Shown piece after piece: positions 35,502 through 45,900 of a stretch of 64,000 nucleotides of DNA. How positions within the stretch are numbered: the stretch's first letter is position 1; the number at the start of each line of letters is the position of its first letter. This DNA comes from Mesorhizobium comanense (GTDB lineage: Bacteria > Pseudomonadota > Alphaproteobacteria > Rhizobiales > Rhizobiaceae): the NCBI RefSeq assembly GCF_005503535.1, contig NZ_SCNN01000001.1, positions 620,001 through 684,000 on the forward strand, given 5' to 3'. The notes beneath the pieces are model-generated. The model was given only the letters and a program-made list of their open reading frames with translations. It did not search any database and was not told where the DNA came from. The position numbers and the translations under genes were made by a program.

Positions 35502-38428
35502 TCGGCGGCTTCCCTCTCGTGGCGGAATTCGGCGCCGAACCGCAATATGTCGGGCGAAGGCTCGGTATGCGGCGGCTGGTGAAATCGCTCGAACTGCGGT
35601 TCGGTAAAGCCGGCTTCCTCGTCAGTGCATTTGACGATGCGCACGCGCAAGTCGAACCATGCCGCTTGGCCGGTTACCGGATCGGAATTCGAATAGCGCT
35701 TGCCCTGCGCGTCGGCCGACGTCTGGTCGCCTATAATGTGGTTGAGCAGGAAGCCGCGATTGCTCTCGGCTGCATCGTCCTTCAGTCCCCAACTGCCGCG
35801 TCTTTTGCCGATCGCATTCCAGGTCCAGACCGTGCTCTCGTTCACGCCATCGATCAGCTTGATCTGCCCCTTGACCCGGCCGTTGATGCTCTCGATCCAC
35901 ACCCAGTCATCGTCAACGAGCCCGAAGGCGGCTGCGGTCCGGTGATGCACGAACAGCCGGTTCTGGCTGGTGATTTGCCTGAGCCACGCATTCTGCGAAC
36001 CCCAGGAGTGGTACATGTGCATCGGCCGCTGCGTCAGCGCATGCAGCGAATATTTCTCGAGATCCACGGCGGCTTCCTCGAATGGCATGTACCAGATGGG
36101 CAGCGGGTCCATGTACGTCTCGATGCGCTTGCGCTCCGTCTCCGGCGGCAGCACCCGGCCATGGCCGCGCGCGGCGAGGCGGAAGCGCTGCATCGGTTCG
36201 GAATAGAGCTGGAAGACGATCGGCTCGGCCTTGGGAATGAAACCCATCTGGACCGCGAAATCGAGATAGGAGCGGTTGGCCATCTTGTAGTAGCGCTGGT
36301 CGTCGGCAAAATCGTGGTGCCAGAAGCCGCCATTGTCGATGTAGCGCTGCAACTGGTCCGGATTGGGTTCGCCCTTGCCGATCGCGGCGCCATCCTTGCC
36401 GCGCCAGCCGGCCAGCGGTCCGATGCCCGGCGTGCGTTCATGGTTGACGATGTAGTCGGCGTAGTCGGCATATTTGGCCGAACCATCGTCCTTGACGAAA
36501 CCGGGCAGGGCGAGCCGCGCGCCGAGTTCGATCAGCACCGACTGGAACGGCCTGACGTCGCGATCCGGCTCGACCACGGGATGACGGATCGCGTCGCCCG
36601 GCCCATCCGCATGGCTGATCGGCCGGTCGAGCAGGCTGATGCAGTCGTGGCGTTCCAGATAGGTCGTGTCCGGCAGCACGAGATCGGCGAAGGGCACGGT
36701 CTCGGAATAATAGGCGTCGGAATAGATGATGAAGGGAATCTTGTAGTCGCCCGCTTCGTTGCTGTCGGTCAGCATGGCAATGGTCTCGACCGTGTTCATC
36801 GAGGAATTCCACGCCATGTTCGACATGTACATCATCAGCGTGTCGATCTTGTATGGATCGCCAGCCCAGGCATTGCGGATGACGGTGTGCATCAGGCCGT
36901 GCGCCGCGAGCGGCGCATCCCAGGAATAGGCCTTGTCGATACGAAGCGGTGTTCCAGCGTCATCGACCAGCAGGTCGTCTGGACCGCAGACGAAGCCGAG
37001 CGGCATGCCGTCGAGCGGCGTCATCGGCTTGACGGTCTTGCCTGAAGGTTTCGGGCCCGGCGGCGCCGATTTGGGGTAGGGCGGCTTGAAGCGGAATCCG
37101 CCCGGCACATCGACTGTGCCCAGCAACACCTGCAACAGATGGATGGCGCGGCAGGTATGGAATCCATTGGAATGGGCGGAGATGCCGCGCATGGCATGCA
37201 TGGCCACCGGCCGGCCCTTGATCGTTTCGTGCCTGCGTCCGGCCCAGTCGGTCCACGCCACCGGAAGTTCGATCGTCTGCTCGAAGGCGACATGGGCGAG
37301 TTCGGCGGCGATCCGCCGGATCGTCGCCGCCGCGATGCCGCAGCGTCCGGCGACGGCCTCGGGCGAATAGCCGTGCTCCATGTAGCGGTCGGCGATTAGC
37401 TGGAACACCGGAACGCAGCGTCGGCCATCGACCTCATAGCTGCCGGTCAGGGCCGGGTTGGCGTCGGCATCGATGGCGCTGACCGGGCGCTTCGCCACCC
37501 TGTCCCAAGCCAGCGGATTGCCGTCGTCACCGCGGGCGAACAGCCCGTCATGGGCAGCGCTTGGCTCCTGGATGACCAGCGTGTGTGCGTTGGTGTAGCG
37601 CAGGAGATAGTCGAGATCGACGCGGCCCGCCTTGAGCAGTTCATGGATGAGGGCAAAGACGAACAGTCCGTCGGTGCCGGGCCGTATGCCGATCCAGTCG
37701 TCGGCAATGGCGTTGTAGCCGGTGCGGCACGGATTGATCGAAACGACCTTGGCGCCACGCGCCTTGAGCTTGCCCAGCCCGATCTTGATCGGGTTGGAAT
37801 CATGGTCCTCGGCGACACCGAACAGCATGAAGTATTTCGTATTGTCCCAGTCGGGCTCGCCGAATTCCCAGAACGAGCCGCCGATCGAATAGAGCCCGCC
37901 TGCCGCCATGTTGACCGAGCAGAAACCGCCATGGGCGGCGAAATTCGGCGTGCCGAACCTCGACGCCCACCAGCCCGTCAGAGATTGCGACTGGTCGCGC
38001 CCGGTGAAAAAGGCGAGTTTCTTTGGGTCGGTGCGGCGAATGGCCGAAAGCCTTTCGGTGGCAATCGAAAGCGCTTCTTCCCACTCGATTTCGCGGAACT
38101 CGCCCGAGCCGCGCGGGCCGGTGCGCAGCAAGGGCTTCTTCAGCCGGGCAGGGCTGTAATGCTGCATGATGCCGGAACTGCCCTTGCCGCAGATCACGCC
38201 ACGATTGACCGGATGGTCCTTGTTGCCGTTGATGTAGCGGACCTTGCCGTCCTTGACATGCACCTCGATGCCGCAGCGGCAGGCGCACATGTAGCAGGTG
38301 GTTTTGGCGATGCGGTCGGAAACATCAGGCGAGGTGTCGACGCCGTCGCCCTCGGCAGGGGCGCGCGTATCGGCCAGGGGGCGTTGAGAAGGTGCCGAAT
38401 TCGCGCCGCGCGGCTGTCGGTGAGTCAT
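35498..38428 (-). CDS. molybdopterin oxidoreductase, SoeA-like sulfite dehydrogenase catalytic subunit
   Basis: DMSO-reductase-family enzyme of 976 residues with the N-terminal [4Fe-4S] motif (Cys45, Cys48, Cys52, Cys80) and a bis-MGD fold. Cys170 in HGGFCSVNMAAGG sits where the family places its molybdenum ligand. There is no Tat signal peptide, so the enzyme should stay in the cytoplasm, as for SoeABC, which oxidises sulfite to sulfate and passes electrons to quinone. Polysulfide or thiosulfate reductase roles are less likely for that reason. A sulfite-type exporter gene 3.5 kb away fits a sulfur role; the substrate is inferred. Confidence 0.85.
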   Translation of the reverse strand: MTHRQPRGANSAPSQRPLADTRAPAEGDGVDTSPDVSDRIAKTTCYMCACRCGIEVHVKDGKVRYINGNKDHPVNRGVICGKGSSGIMQHYSPARLKKPLLRTGPRGSGEFREIEWEEALSIATERLSAIRRTDPKKLAFFTGRDQSQSLTGWWASRFGTPNFAAHGGFCSVNMAAGGLYSIGGSFWEFGEPDWDNTKYFMLFGVAEDHDSNPIKIGLGKLKARGAKVVSINPCRTGYNAIADDWIGIRPGTDGLFVFALIHELLKAGRVDLDYLLRYTNAHTLVIQEPSAAHDGLFARGDDGNPLAWDRVAKRPVSAIDADANPALTGSYEVDGRRCVPVFQLIADRYMEHGYSPEAVAGRCGIAAATIRRIAAELAHVAFEQTIELPVAWTDWAGRRHETIKGRPVAMHAMRGISAHSNGFHTCRAIHLLQVLLGTVDVPGGFRFKPPYPKSAPPGPKPSGKTVKPMTPLDGMPLGFVCGPDDLLVDDAGTPLRIDKAYSWDAPLAAHGLMHTVIRNAWAGDPYKIDTLMMYMSNMAWNSSMNTVETIAMLTDSNEAGDYKIPFIIYSDAYYSETVPFADLVLPDTTYLERHDCISLLDRPISHADGPGDAIRHPVVEPDRDVRPFQSVLIELGARLALPGFVKDDGSAKYADYADYIVNHERTPGIGPLAGWRGKDGAAIGKGEPNPDQLQRYIDNGGFWHHDFADDQRYYKMANRSYLDFAVQMGFIPKAEPIVFQLYSEPMQRFRLAARGHGRVLPPETERKRIETYMDPLPIWYMPFEEAAVDLEKYSLHALTQRPMHMYHSWGSQNAWLRQITSQNRLFVHHRTAAAFGLVDDDWVWIESINGRVKGQIKLIDGVNESTVWTWNAIGKRRGSWGLKDDAAESNRGFLLNHIIGDQTSADAQGKRYSNSDPVTGQAAWFDLRVRIVKCTDEEAGFTEPQFERFHQPPHTEPSPDILRFGAEFRHEREAAE

Positions 38429-38583
38429 GAATCGAGGGTACCGGCACGGCTGGCGGATTTGGCTCGCGTCTTCGGTCCGGGACCGCGCATATAGTGCTCC
38501 TCGGGATGATAGCGATCGCCAGCCAGCCGGCGTCGCACGACCCGGGTCAATTGGGCTAGCAGGGCTCTAAACCACCCGATCAT
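38425..38583 (-). CDS. possible small basic protein upstream of the soeA-like gene
   Basis: A 52-codon frame that starts MIGWFRALLAQLTRVVRRRLAG and ends with TGA overlapping the ATG of the molybdoenzyme gene (ATGA). The product is basic with a short amphipathic helix and a Pro/Gly-rich middle (RGPGPKTRAK). The coupled junction argues for translation; no clear ribosome-binding site and a lower third-position GC than neighbours argue against. Unrecognised. Confidence 0.4.
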   Translation of the reverse strand: MIGWFRALLAQLTRVVRRRLAGDRYHPEEHYMRGPGPKTRAKSASRAGTLDS

Positions 38584-38706
38584 TTTAATTCACGCGATCC
38601 GATGGCGAATTTTTTCTAACTTCGGCTGAAAATGTAGAATGAACGTATTGATGCGTCTAATCAGTTGTTCTTGTAAATTCGATCGATATTGGTTCTTAAT
38701 GCGCGC

Positions 38707-39615
38707 ATGACCCTGGAACAGTTGCGCATCTTCGTCGCCGTTGCCGAGCGCGGCCACATGACCAAGGCGGCGGAGCTGCTGGGCATCTCCCAGTCGGCCG
38801 CGTCGGCAGCCATTCGCGCGCTCGAGGAGCAGCATGGCGTCCATCTGTTCAACCGTGTCGGCCGCAACATCGAATTGGCCCAGACAGGCCGCCGCTTTCT
38901 GCCCGAGGCCAAGGCCGTGCTTGAACGCGCCGCCGCCGCGCGCAATGTGCTCGAACATGTTTCGCAGACGGTCGCCGGCAGCCTGTCCATCGCCGCCAGC
39001 CTGACCATCGCCAGTTACTGGCTGCCGCGCCGGCTGGCGTCTTTCCACGAAGCCTATCCGGCGGTGAGGCTGAGCGTGACCATCGGCAACACCAGGCAGG
39101 TCGAGGCCAGCGTGCTGGATGGAACCGCCGACCTCGGCCTCGTCGAGGGGCGTACCGAGTCCGACATATTGCGCCGTGCCAAGGTCGATATCGACCGGCT
39201 GATGCTGGTTGTCGCGGCTTCCCATCCCGAGATCGCCGAAACCGCGCCGGGCCATCCCGATATTACGGGCTTGCGCTGGATCATCCGCGAGGGCGGTTCA
39301 GGCACGCGCGAAGTGCTGGAGGATCTGGCGCGCCGCGAAGGGATTTCGCTCGCCGACCTGCAGGTTTTCCTGGTGCTGCCCAGCAACGAGGCGGTTCGCC
39401 AGGCGGTCGAGGCCGGCGCCGGCGCGACCATCATTTCGGAACTCGTCGTCGGACGTGCCGTCGCCGAAGGCAGCCTGAGGGCCGTGCCCATCGAGCTGCC
39501 GAGGCGCGACTTCGCCATGATCACGCATCGCGATCGCCAGGCAAGTCTGGCGCAGATGGCGCTCAAGGCCCATCTCGGCGCCAGCCCGGACGAAGCAGCC
39601 TCAAGCCTTTCCTGA
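38707..39615 (+). CDS. LysR-family transcriptional regulator
   Basis: A 302-residue regulator: N-terminal winged helix (MTLEQLRIFVAVAERGHMTKAAELLGISQSAASAAIRALEEQHGVHLFNR) and a LysR substrate-binding domain with a CysB/CbbR-like pattern (IREGGSGTREVLEDL). The ATG at 38707 gives the family N-terminus; a TTG 18 bases upstream is possible. It is divergent from the molybdoenzyme operon with 120-280 bases between, the usual geometry for a LysR regulator of its neighbour, so sulfite or a related anion is a plausible effector. Confidence 0.92.
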   Translation: MTLEQLRIFVAVAERGHMTKAAELLGISQSAASAAIRALEEQHGVHLFNRVGRNIELAQTGRRFLPEAKAVLERAAAARNVLEHVSQTVAGSLSIAASLTIASYWLPRRLASFHEAYPAVRLSVTIGNTRQVEASVLDGTADLGLVEGRTESDILRRAKVDIDRLMLVVAASHPEIAETAPGHPDITGLRWIIREGGSGTREVLEDLARREGISLADLQVFLVLPSNEAVRQAVEAGAGATIISELVVGRAVAEGSLRAVPIELPRRDFAMITHRDRQASLAQMALKAHLGASPDEAASSLS

Positions 39616-39630
39616 ATTCGGTCGGCCGGC

Positions 39631-40887
39631 TCAGCCGAATTTGCGCTGCGCGTCGAGCGCCAGGCCAAGCCCGACCGAACCGAACATGTCGCCCTCGATG
39701 ACGGAGGCCTGCGGCACCAGCGACAGGATTTCCCGTTTCGCCAGCGGGATCGCGGTCGAGCCGCCGGTCAGGAACACGGCGGTGATGTCGGATGGTTTGA
39801 CCTGGGCGTCGCGGATGGTCTGTTTCACCGTTTCGGCGACCCGTCCGATGTCCCTGGCGATCGTGGTCTCCAGACCATCGCGCGTGATGGCGGCGGCGAA
39901 CGCCGCGTCCGGCAGTTTTACCGCGACTTCCGTCGACGATCTGTCGGTCAGTTCGATCTTGGCCTTCTCGACCAGTGCCGCCAGCGCATGCCCGTAGCGA
40001 TGCTCGACGACATGGATGAAGCGGTCGACCAGGTCGGCGCGCGCGGCTTCGTAGCGGATCTGGCGCAGATGGGTCATCGCCCTGGCGGTGTAGACCAGGT
40101 TGATGCGCTGCCATGTCGCGAGATCGATGAAGTAGCTGGCCGGCAGGTTGCGCTTGCCGTCTTTGGTCGGCGAGAGGTAGCCGAGTTCCGGCATGACATG
40201 GGCGATGCTGAGCAGCCGGTCGAAGTCGGTGCCGCCGATATGGATGCCGCGGCTGGCCAGGATGTCTTCCTTGCGATCGCCCGCGCGGGCGCGCTCCGGT
40301 GAGACGCGCACGATCGAGAAGTCCGACGTGCCGCCGCCCATGTCGATGATCAACGCCAGTTCCTCGCGCGTCACCTTCTGCTCATAGTCGAGCGCCGCCG
40401 CGATCGGTTCGAACTGGAAGGCGATATGCTTGAAGCCCTGGGCGCGAGCGGCCTTTTCAAGCTCGCTTTGTGCCTGGGCATCGGCCGCCTCGTCATCGTC
40501 GACGAATTGCACCGGCCGGCCAAGCACCACGTTTTCCACGGGGCCGCCGGCGTCCTCTTCCAGCCGCGTCCGCAAATGACCGATGAAGAGGCCGATAATG
40601 TCGATGAAACCGATCTGGCGCGCCTTGATGCGCGTCTTCTCATGGGCGAGCGAACTGCCGAGCACGCTTTTGAGGGAGCGCATGAGCCGGCCTTCGATGC
40701 TGTCGGTATAGTCGCCGATCGCCCGGCGGCCGAAATAGGTGTAGCCGTCCTCGAAGTTGAAGAACACCGCGCTTGGCAGGGTGGGCTGTTCGCCCTCCAG
40801 GGCCACCAGCCGCGCCTTGCCGTTCCGGATCACGCCCACCGTGGAATTGGACGTGCCGAAATCGATGCCGCCGAATGCCTGGTGCAT
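39631..40887 (-). CDS. Hsp70-family protein (YegD-like)
   Basis: A 418-residue protein consisting mainly of an actin-like ATPase domain: phosphate loops GIDFGTSNSTVGV (near residue 7) and IIDMGGGTSDFSIVRV, and an adenosine motif VFLTGGSTAIPLAK. It lacks the DnaK substrate-binding domain, like E. coli YegD, and its client is unknown. The ATG at 40887 follows AGGAGG; the frame is open 20 codons further upstream. Confidence 0.92.
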   Translation of the reverse strand: MHQAFGGIDFGTSNSTVGVIRNGKARLVALEGEQPTLPSAVFFNFEDGYTYFGRRAIGDYTDSIEGRLMRSLKSVLGSSLAHEKTRIKARQIGFIDIIGLFIGHLRTRLEEDAGGPVENVVLGRPVQFVDDDEAADAQAQSELEKAARAQGFKHIAFQFEPIAAALDYEQKVTREELALIIDMGGGTSDFSIVRVSPERARAGDRKEDILASRGIHIGGTDFDRLLSIAHVMPELGYLSPTKDGKRNLPASYFIDLATWQRINLVYTARAMTHLRQIRYEAARADLVDRFIHVVEHRYGHALAALVEKAKIELTDRSSTEVAVKLPDAAFAAAITRDGLETTIARDIGRVAETVKQTIRDAQVKPSDITAVFLTGGSTAIPLAKREILSLVPQASVIEGDMFGSVGLGLALDAQRKFG

Positions 40888-41054
40888 TGCAGCCTCCTGT
40901 CGTTGGTTCGCAGCGGCATGGCGACGGCGCGTCGCGCTGTCAGCCAATGGCCGGACCGCTTTTCAAGATTGTATGTGCGTGTTGTCCCCGGGCAGGGAGG
41001 CGGCGGTTTATCGCATGGGAAGGAAAAGGGAAACCCCTGTTTTCCCCCGAGGCA

Positions 41055-41846
41055 TCAATCCTTGCGGAAGACCAGCCGCCCGAGCCAGCCCGTGACCATG
41101 GCCAGCGAGATCGCGAACACGCCGTAGAGGAAGGAATAATCGTGGGCGACGCGGAAGATCGATTGCTCGAAACCGGATTTGCGGATTTCGAGCTGCGCCG
41201 AGCTCTCCTTGATGAACAGGCCGCTCTTGAACAGGAAGGCGCGCGCCTTGTGCGTGCCGACCGGCACGTTCGGCGCAAGCCTGACGGTGGCGCGGAACAG
41301 GTTCTGCGACAGGAACTGCACGCCGCCGACATTCTCGCTGTAGAGGCCGGCGGCTGCCTTGCGCTCGCGCAGCGCGGCGGTGAATTCCTCGATCGTGGCC
41401 GGGCTTTCGCCGGCGTCGGCGGGCTGCATGTAAAGGTTGGAGGCGCCGAGCGACAGCTGCTTGTAGCTGTTCGGTTCGGTGATGTCCTGCAGCGGCCGCG
41501 TCGTCGCCACCGAATAGGAGACCGGGACGTTCTCGAACGTCTCCGATTCAAGATTGATCCAGACGCCGAGCACACGGTCCTTGCGACGCACCACCACCGG
41601 CTTGGGCGGCCCTTCGAGCACGACGATGACATCGTAGCGACCCTGGCGTGCGACGAGCGGGTCGGGATTCTCAAGCGAACCGAAGATGGTCAGGTCGGCG
41701 CCGGAGAAACCGGCGGTGATCGAGACATTGTCGGTGGAGAGCCCGATCTGGATGCCTTCCGGCAGCGGCGTCTGCGCCCGCGCTGGCACCGCGGCCGCGA
41801 GCAGGGACAGGAAGATGGCCGCTGCGAAGCTTCCCGGGCCCTTCAT
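41055..41846 (-). CDS. TIGR02186 family membrane-anchored periplasmic protein
   Basis: A 263-residue protein with a signal peptide (FAAAIFLSLLAAAVPARAQ), a periplasmic domain with VSITAGFSGADLTIFGSLEN and the PPKPVVVRRKDRVLGVWIN motif, and a C-terminal membrane helix (FLYGVFAISLAMVTGWLGRLVF). This family is found beside TauE/SafE transporters and has no defined role. Here its ATG overlaps the transporter stop by one base (TGATG), so the two products are likely made in equal amounts and work together. Confidence 0.9.
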   Translation of the reverse strand: MKGPGSFAAAIFLSLLAAAVPARAQTPLPEGIQIGLSTDNVSITAGFSGADLTIFGSLENPDPLVARQGRYDVIVVLEGPPKPVVVRRKDRVLGVWINLESETFENVPVSYSVATTRPLQDITEPNSYKQLSLGASNLYMQPADAGESPATIEEFTAALRERKAAAGLYSENVGGVQFLSQNLFRATVRLAPNVPVGTHKARAFLFKSGLFIKESSAQLEIRKSGFEQSIFRVAHDYSFLYGVFAISLAMVTGWLGRLVFRKD

Positions 41847-42769
41847 CAGTTGAGGCCCGCGCCGGACAGCGAATAAAGGTTGGGCGGCGTGACGAAAAGG
41901 TCGATGGCAAGCCTTATCGCCACCGCCAGCACCAGCAGCGCCAGCAACGCCCTGAGCTGCTCGCCGCGCAGCCGCTGGCCCGCCTTGGCGCCATACTGGG
42001 CGCCGGCGACGCCGCCGGCCATCAGCAGGAAGGCCAGCATCACATCGACGGTCTGGTTGGTGGTGGCATGAACCAGCGTCGTATAGGCGGAGGTGAAGAT
42101 GATCTGGAACAGCGAGGTGCCGATAACGACGTTGGTTGGCACCTTGAGCAGATAGATCAGCGCCGGCACCATGATGAAGCCGCCGCCGACACCCATGATC
42201 GACGACAGGAAGCCGATGCCGGCGCCCAGGCCAAGCACCGGGATGACGCTGACGAAAAGCTTCGAGGCCCGGAAGCGCATCTTCAGCGGCAGGCGGTGGA
42301 TCCAGTTGTGCTGGCCGGATTTCTTCAGCACCGGCGCGGCGCCGCTGCGCGTGGCGCGCAGCGCATTGACGCTCTCGACCAGCATCAGCCCGCCGACCGT
42401 GCCGAGCAGCACGACGTAGAGCAGCGAGATGAACAGGTCGAGTTGGCCGAGCCGGCGCAGGAAGCCGAACACGAAAATGCCGCCGGTCGAGCCGACGATG
42501 CCGCCGGCCAGGAGCACGCCGCCGAGCTTGAAGTCGAGCGTCCCCCGTTTCATGTGCGAGAGCGCGCCGGAGAAGGAGGATGCGATGACCTGGTTGGCGC
42601 CGGTGGCGACAGCGATCGCCGGGGGAATGTTGTAGAAGATCAGCAGCGGCGTGATGAGAAAACCACCGCCGACCCCGAACATGCCCGACAGGAAGCCCAC
42701 CGCCGCGCCCATGGCCAGCAGCACGAAGACGTTGACGGAAATTTCCGCGATCGGGAGATAGATGCCCAC
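41846..42769 (-). CDS. TauE/SafE-family sulfite/organosulfonate exporter
   Basis: Inner-membrane anion permease of 307 residues with about eight helices in two TauE repeats: FLSGMFGVGGGFLITPLLIF near the N-terminus and LSSIMGVGGGFIMVPALIY in the second half. TauE/SafE proteins export sulfite, sulfoacetate or similar anions. Coupled to the TIGR02186 gene. Confidence 0.92.
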   Translation of the reverse strand: MGIYLPIAEISVNVFVLLAMGAAVGFLSGMFGVGGGFLITPLLIFYNIPPAIAVATGANQVIASSFSGALSHMKRGTLDFKLGGVLLAGGIVGSTGGIFVFGFLRRLGQLDLFISLLYVVLLGTVGGLMLVESVNALRATRSGAAPVLKKSGQHNWIHRLPLKMRFRASKLFVSVIPVLGLGAGIGFLSSIMGVGGGFIMVPALIYLLKVPTNVVIGTSLFQIIFTSAYTTLVHATTNQTVDVMLAFLLMAGGVAGAQYGAKAGQRLRGEQLRALLALLVLAVAIRLAIDLFVTPPNLYSLSGAGLN

Positions 42770-42961
42770 CCGTCAGTCTCGATCAGTTCGCCTGTCGGCC
42801 AATACAGCCCTTGTCGGCAGTCTCGCACCGAAAAGCCAATTTTTTCTTGCGCCGACGCGGCAGCAGGGTCAAACCCCGCCACCGCGCCGAAACAAAAAAT
42901 ATCTCAATCAGTTAACAGGCAAATGTGTGGCAAGGGCGTCGTGGAAACGACGCATCTGCCG

Positions 42962-45900
42962 TTATTTGCGCGCCAGCAGCGCCTTAACCAGTTTTTCGTC
43001 CACCGCGCCGGTTGCCGGCAACTTGTTGTCGGTCTGGAAGGCAATGATCGCGTTCTTGGTCTTGTCGCCCATGACGCCGTCAGCTCCGCCGGCGTCGTAG
43101 CCGTTCTTGTTGAGGATGAGCTGGATGTTCTTGACCGCCTTCTTCATGTCTATGCCGGCGGTGGTCTGCGGCGTGCCTTCCTGCCAGGATTCGGGAATGT
43201 CGGCCGAATTGGCCGCCGCATTGAGCGGCTTGGCCTTCCACAGTTCGGTCGCGGCGCGCGCCCGCTCGAGCTGTTCGGGCCGCAGCGCGTTGGCGATCTC
43301 GTCGCGCTTGGTGGCCGCGTCCTTGTCGCCGGTCTTGGCGACCAGCGCGAACCATTTGTAGGATTCCTCCAGGTTCTGCTTCATGCCGACGCCCTTGGCG
43401 GCGAGGATGCCAAGATTGAACTGGCTGTCCTTGACGCCCAGATCGGCCGCCTCCTGGAACCAGTGCGCGGCCGATTCATTGTCAGTCACGCCGTCCGCGG
43501 CCATGGCGAACAGCACGGCCAGATTGTGCATGGCGCTGGCGTTGCCCTGTTCGGCGGCAAGCTGATACCAGGTCTTCGACTTCTTGATATCGCGCGCGAC
43601 GCCAATGCCCTTCTCGTAGAAATTGCCGATGCGGTATTCGGCCGGCGCGAAGCCGAGTTCGGCTGATTTCTCGTACCATTTGGCAGCGGCGGCCATGTCT
43701 TCCTTGACGCCGCGAGATTCGGCGTAGCGCGAGCCGACCTCGAACAGCGCCTTGGCATCGCCATTGGCGGCGGCGTCGCGCAGGGCGACCGGGCCTGCAT
43801 CGGCCGGAATGTCGAATTTCGCCGTGGCTGTCGCCGGAGACGTTTGGGCCAGCGCAACGGCGCCGGTCGTGTCGCTGGCCGTTGCCGGGGCCGCCGCTGT
43901 AGGCTGCTCAATGGCGGTCGTCTGGCTGCCGGCAGCGGGCGGTGCGGAGGCGGTTGAGGTTGCGGCCGGAGCTGCGAACATAGGAGCAACAGGCGCCGGC
44001 GTAGCCGAAGCCATGGGCTCGGGCGCGGCGGCCTGCGCACCGGAAGAAGGCGCTGCCGAAGCCGCTGGCACTGGCGCGGGTTGGGCGGCAGGCGCCGCAT
44101 CCACCATCGCGTCGGTGTCCGAAGGCATCGCCATGGCGGTCTGGGGCGCCATGTCGTCCTTGCTTGCAGGCGCGGACTGTTCCGCCTGCCTGACGGTCCG
44201 CGCCGGCGCGTTGTCTGTCATCGCCGGCGGAACCTCCGCAGTCGGCTGGGTCGTCGTGTCGATCGACGCCGTCTGCACGGGCTGCGCGGCCACGATCGGC
44301 GCGGTATCGTTGGTCGCCACCTGGGGATCCGAGAGGAACGCCTTGCCAAGCTGCAGCCCGGCCAGCGCCAGCATGATCGCGGCTGCCGCCATCAGGATCG
44401 GCTTGCGCCGGGCCTTGAGCAGGTCGCCGATCCTGAGCGCCTTCACGGGCCCCTTCATCGTCGACTGGCGCTTCAATGCGTCCGCCTCGGCGGCGGCCGC
44501 CTGCGCGGCGCGCCGCGCGGCGGCGATGAAATCGGATTTCGCGGCGTCGCCGTCGTTCGGCTTTGCCGGTTGTCCGCGCTCGTCGCGCACCCGCTTCATG
44601 ATAGCGTTGAGGTCGGGCGCGCCGGAGCCGGGCTCCAGCGGGCGGTTGGCCACCTTCGGGTCGAGCGGCTCGTCGAGATCGACGCTGGGTATGTCGACGC
44701 TCGGCGCGGAGCCGGCCAGCGGCGGGGCCTCTGCCGCCTTCTTGCCCTTGAAGGCGCGTGCCAGTCCGCCGAACATCGACTTGCGGCCGGCCGGCTGGTC
44801 TTTCTCCACGATCGTATCCGAACCGAGCGCGGCCATTGCGGCAGCGGCAGCCGCTTCCGCCGGCGTGCGGGTGCCCAATCCACGGGGCAGGTTGGCTTCG
44901 GCACTCACCGCCGGCTGGCTGGCAGGCTCGGCACGCAGTATGGCGGCGGCGCGCCCGTCGAGATCGGCCATGTCGCCGGTCAGCGGCAACGGCTCGTCAA
45001 TGTTGAGCGACGGCGCATTCACGGTCATCTTGGGCCGTCTTGCGTCGCGCCAGCTGCTCTGCTCGGCCGCACCTGTCTCCAGCAGTTCGCTCACCGCATC
45101 CGAGGGTTCGCTGGTTTCCAGCGAACCCAACCTGTCGACGATCTTGAGCAGCGTGTCGTGGATGGCCTCGAAGGTCCGCGAATTGCGCTCGTCGGAACGC
45201 CGTGTCAGCGTCTCCAGCGTCTTCAGGTCCTGCGCAAGGCCGGAAACGGCACTTGTGTTGGCGTTCGAACCGGCCAGCGAGCGCACCGCGTTCTCGGCCG
45301 CCTCGCGGGCCGCGCCGAGGATCGAATCGCGCGTGCCGGCCAGCGCCTTCTCGATTTCGTTGAGGCGCGGGCTGATGTCCTCGAATTCCGGCAGTGGGGT
45401 GCTGGGCTTGGAAAGATGGGCCGACAGGCCGGCCACCTGGCCCTCCAGGCTGCGGATCAGTTCCGGGTCGATGCCGGCCACCTGGGCCGCGGATGCATCG
45501 AGCCGGCTCGAAATATCCTCGAGCCGGCTTTCCAGGCCGCGGATGGCAGCTTCGCCCGCCGGATCGGGAGCGCGCGTTTCGATGCGCTTGGCAAGAGCGG
45601 TGAAGCGGGCGTCGATGGCTTCCATGATGCCGGCGCTGTCGACCTGCGGCATGCGCTGGTCCAGCCGGTCGGCAACCTCGTCCAGCCGGCGCTCGAGATC
45701 GCGAAACAACATGTTGCCCTGCTCGATGGCGTCGCCCTGGCGGCGTTCCATCATGCCGGACAGCACGTCGAAGCGCTGCTCGAGCCCCTGGAAAATATAG
45801 TCGGCGTCGGGCATGGCCGGCGCCTGGTCGATCTTGTCGGCGATGTGCGCGATCTGCTTGGCCAGCCGCTCCATCGCCTGTTCGGGCAGGTTGGCGCGAC

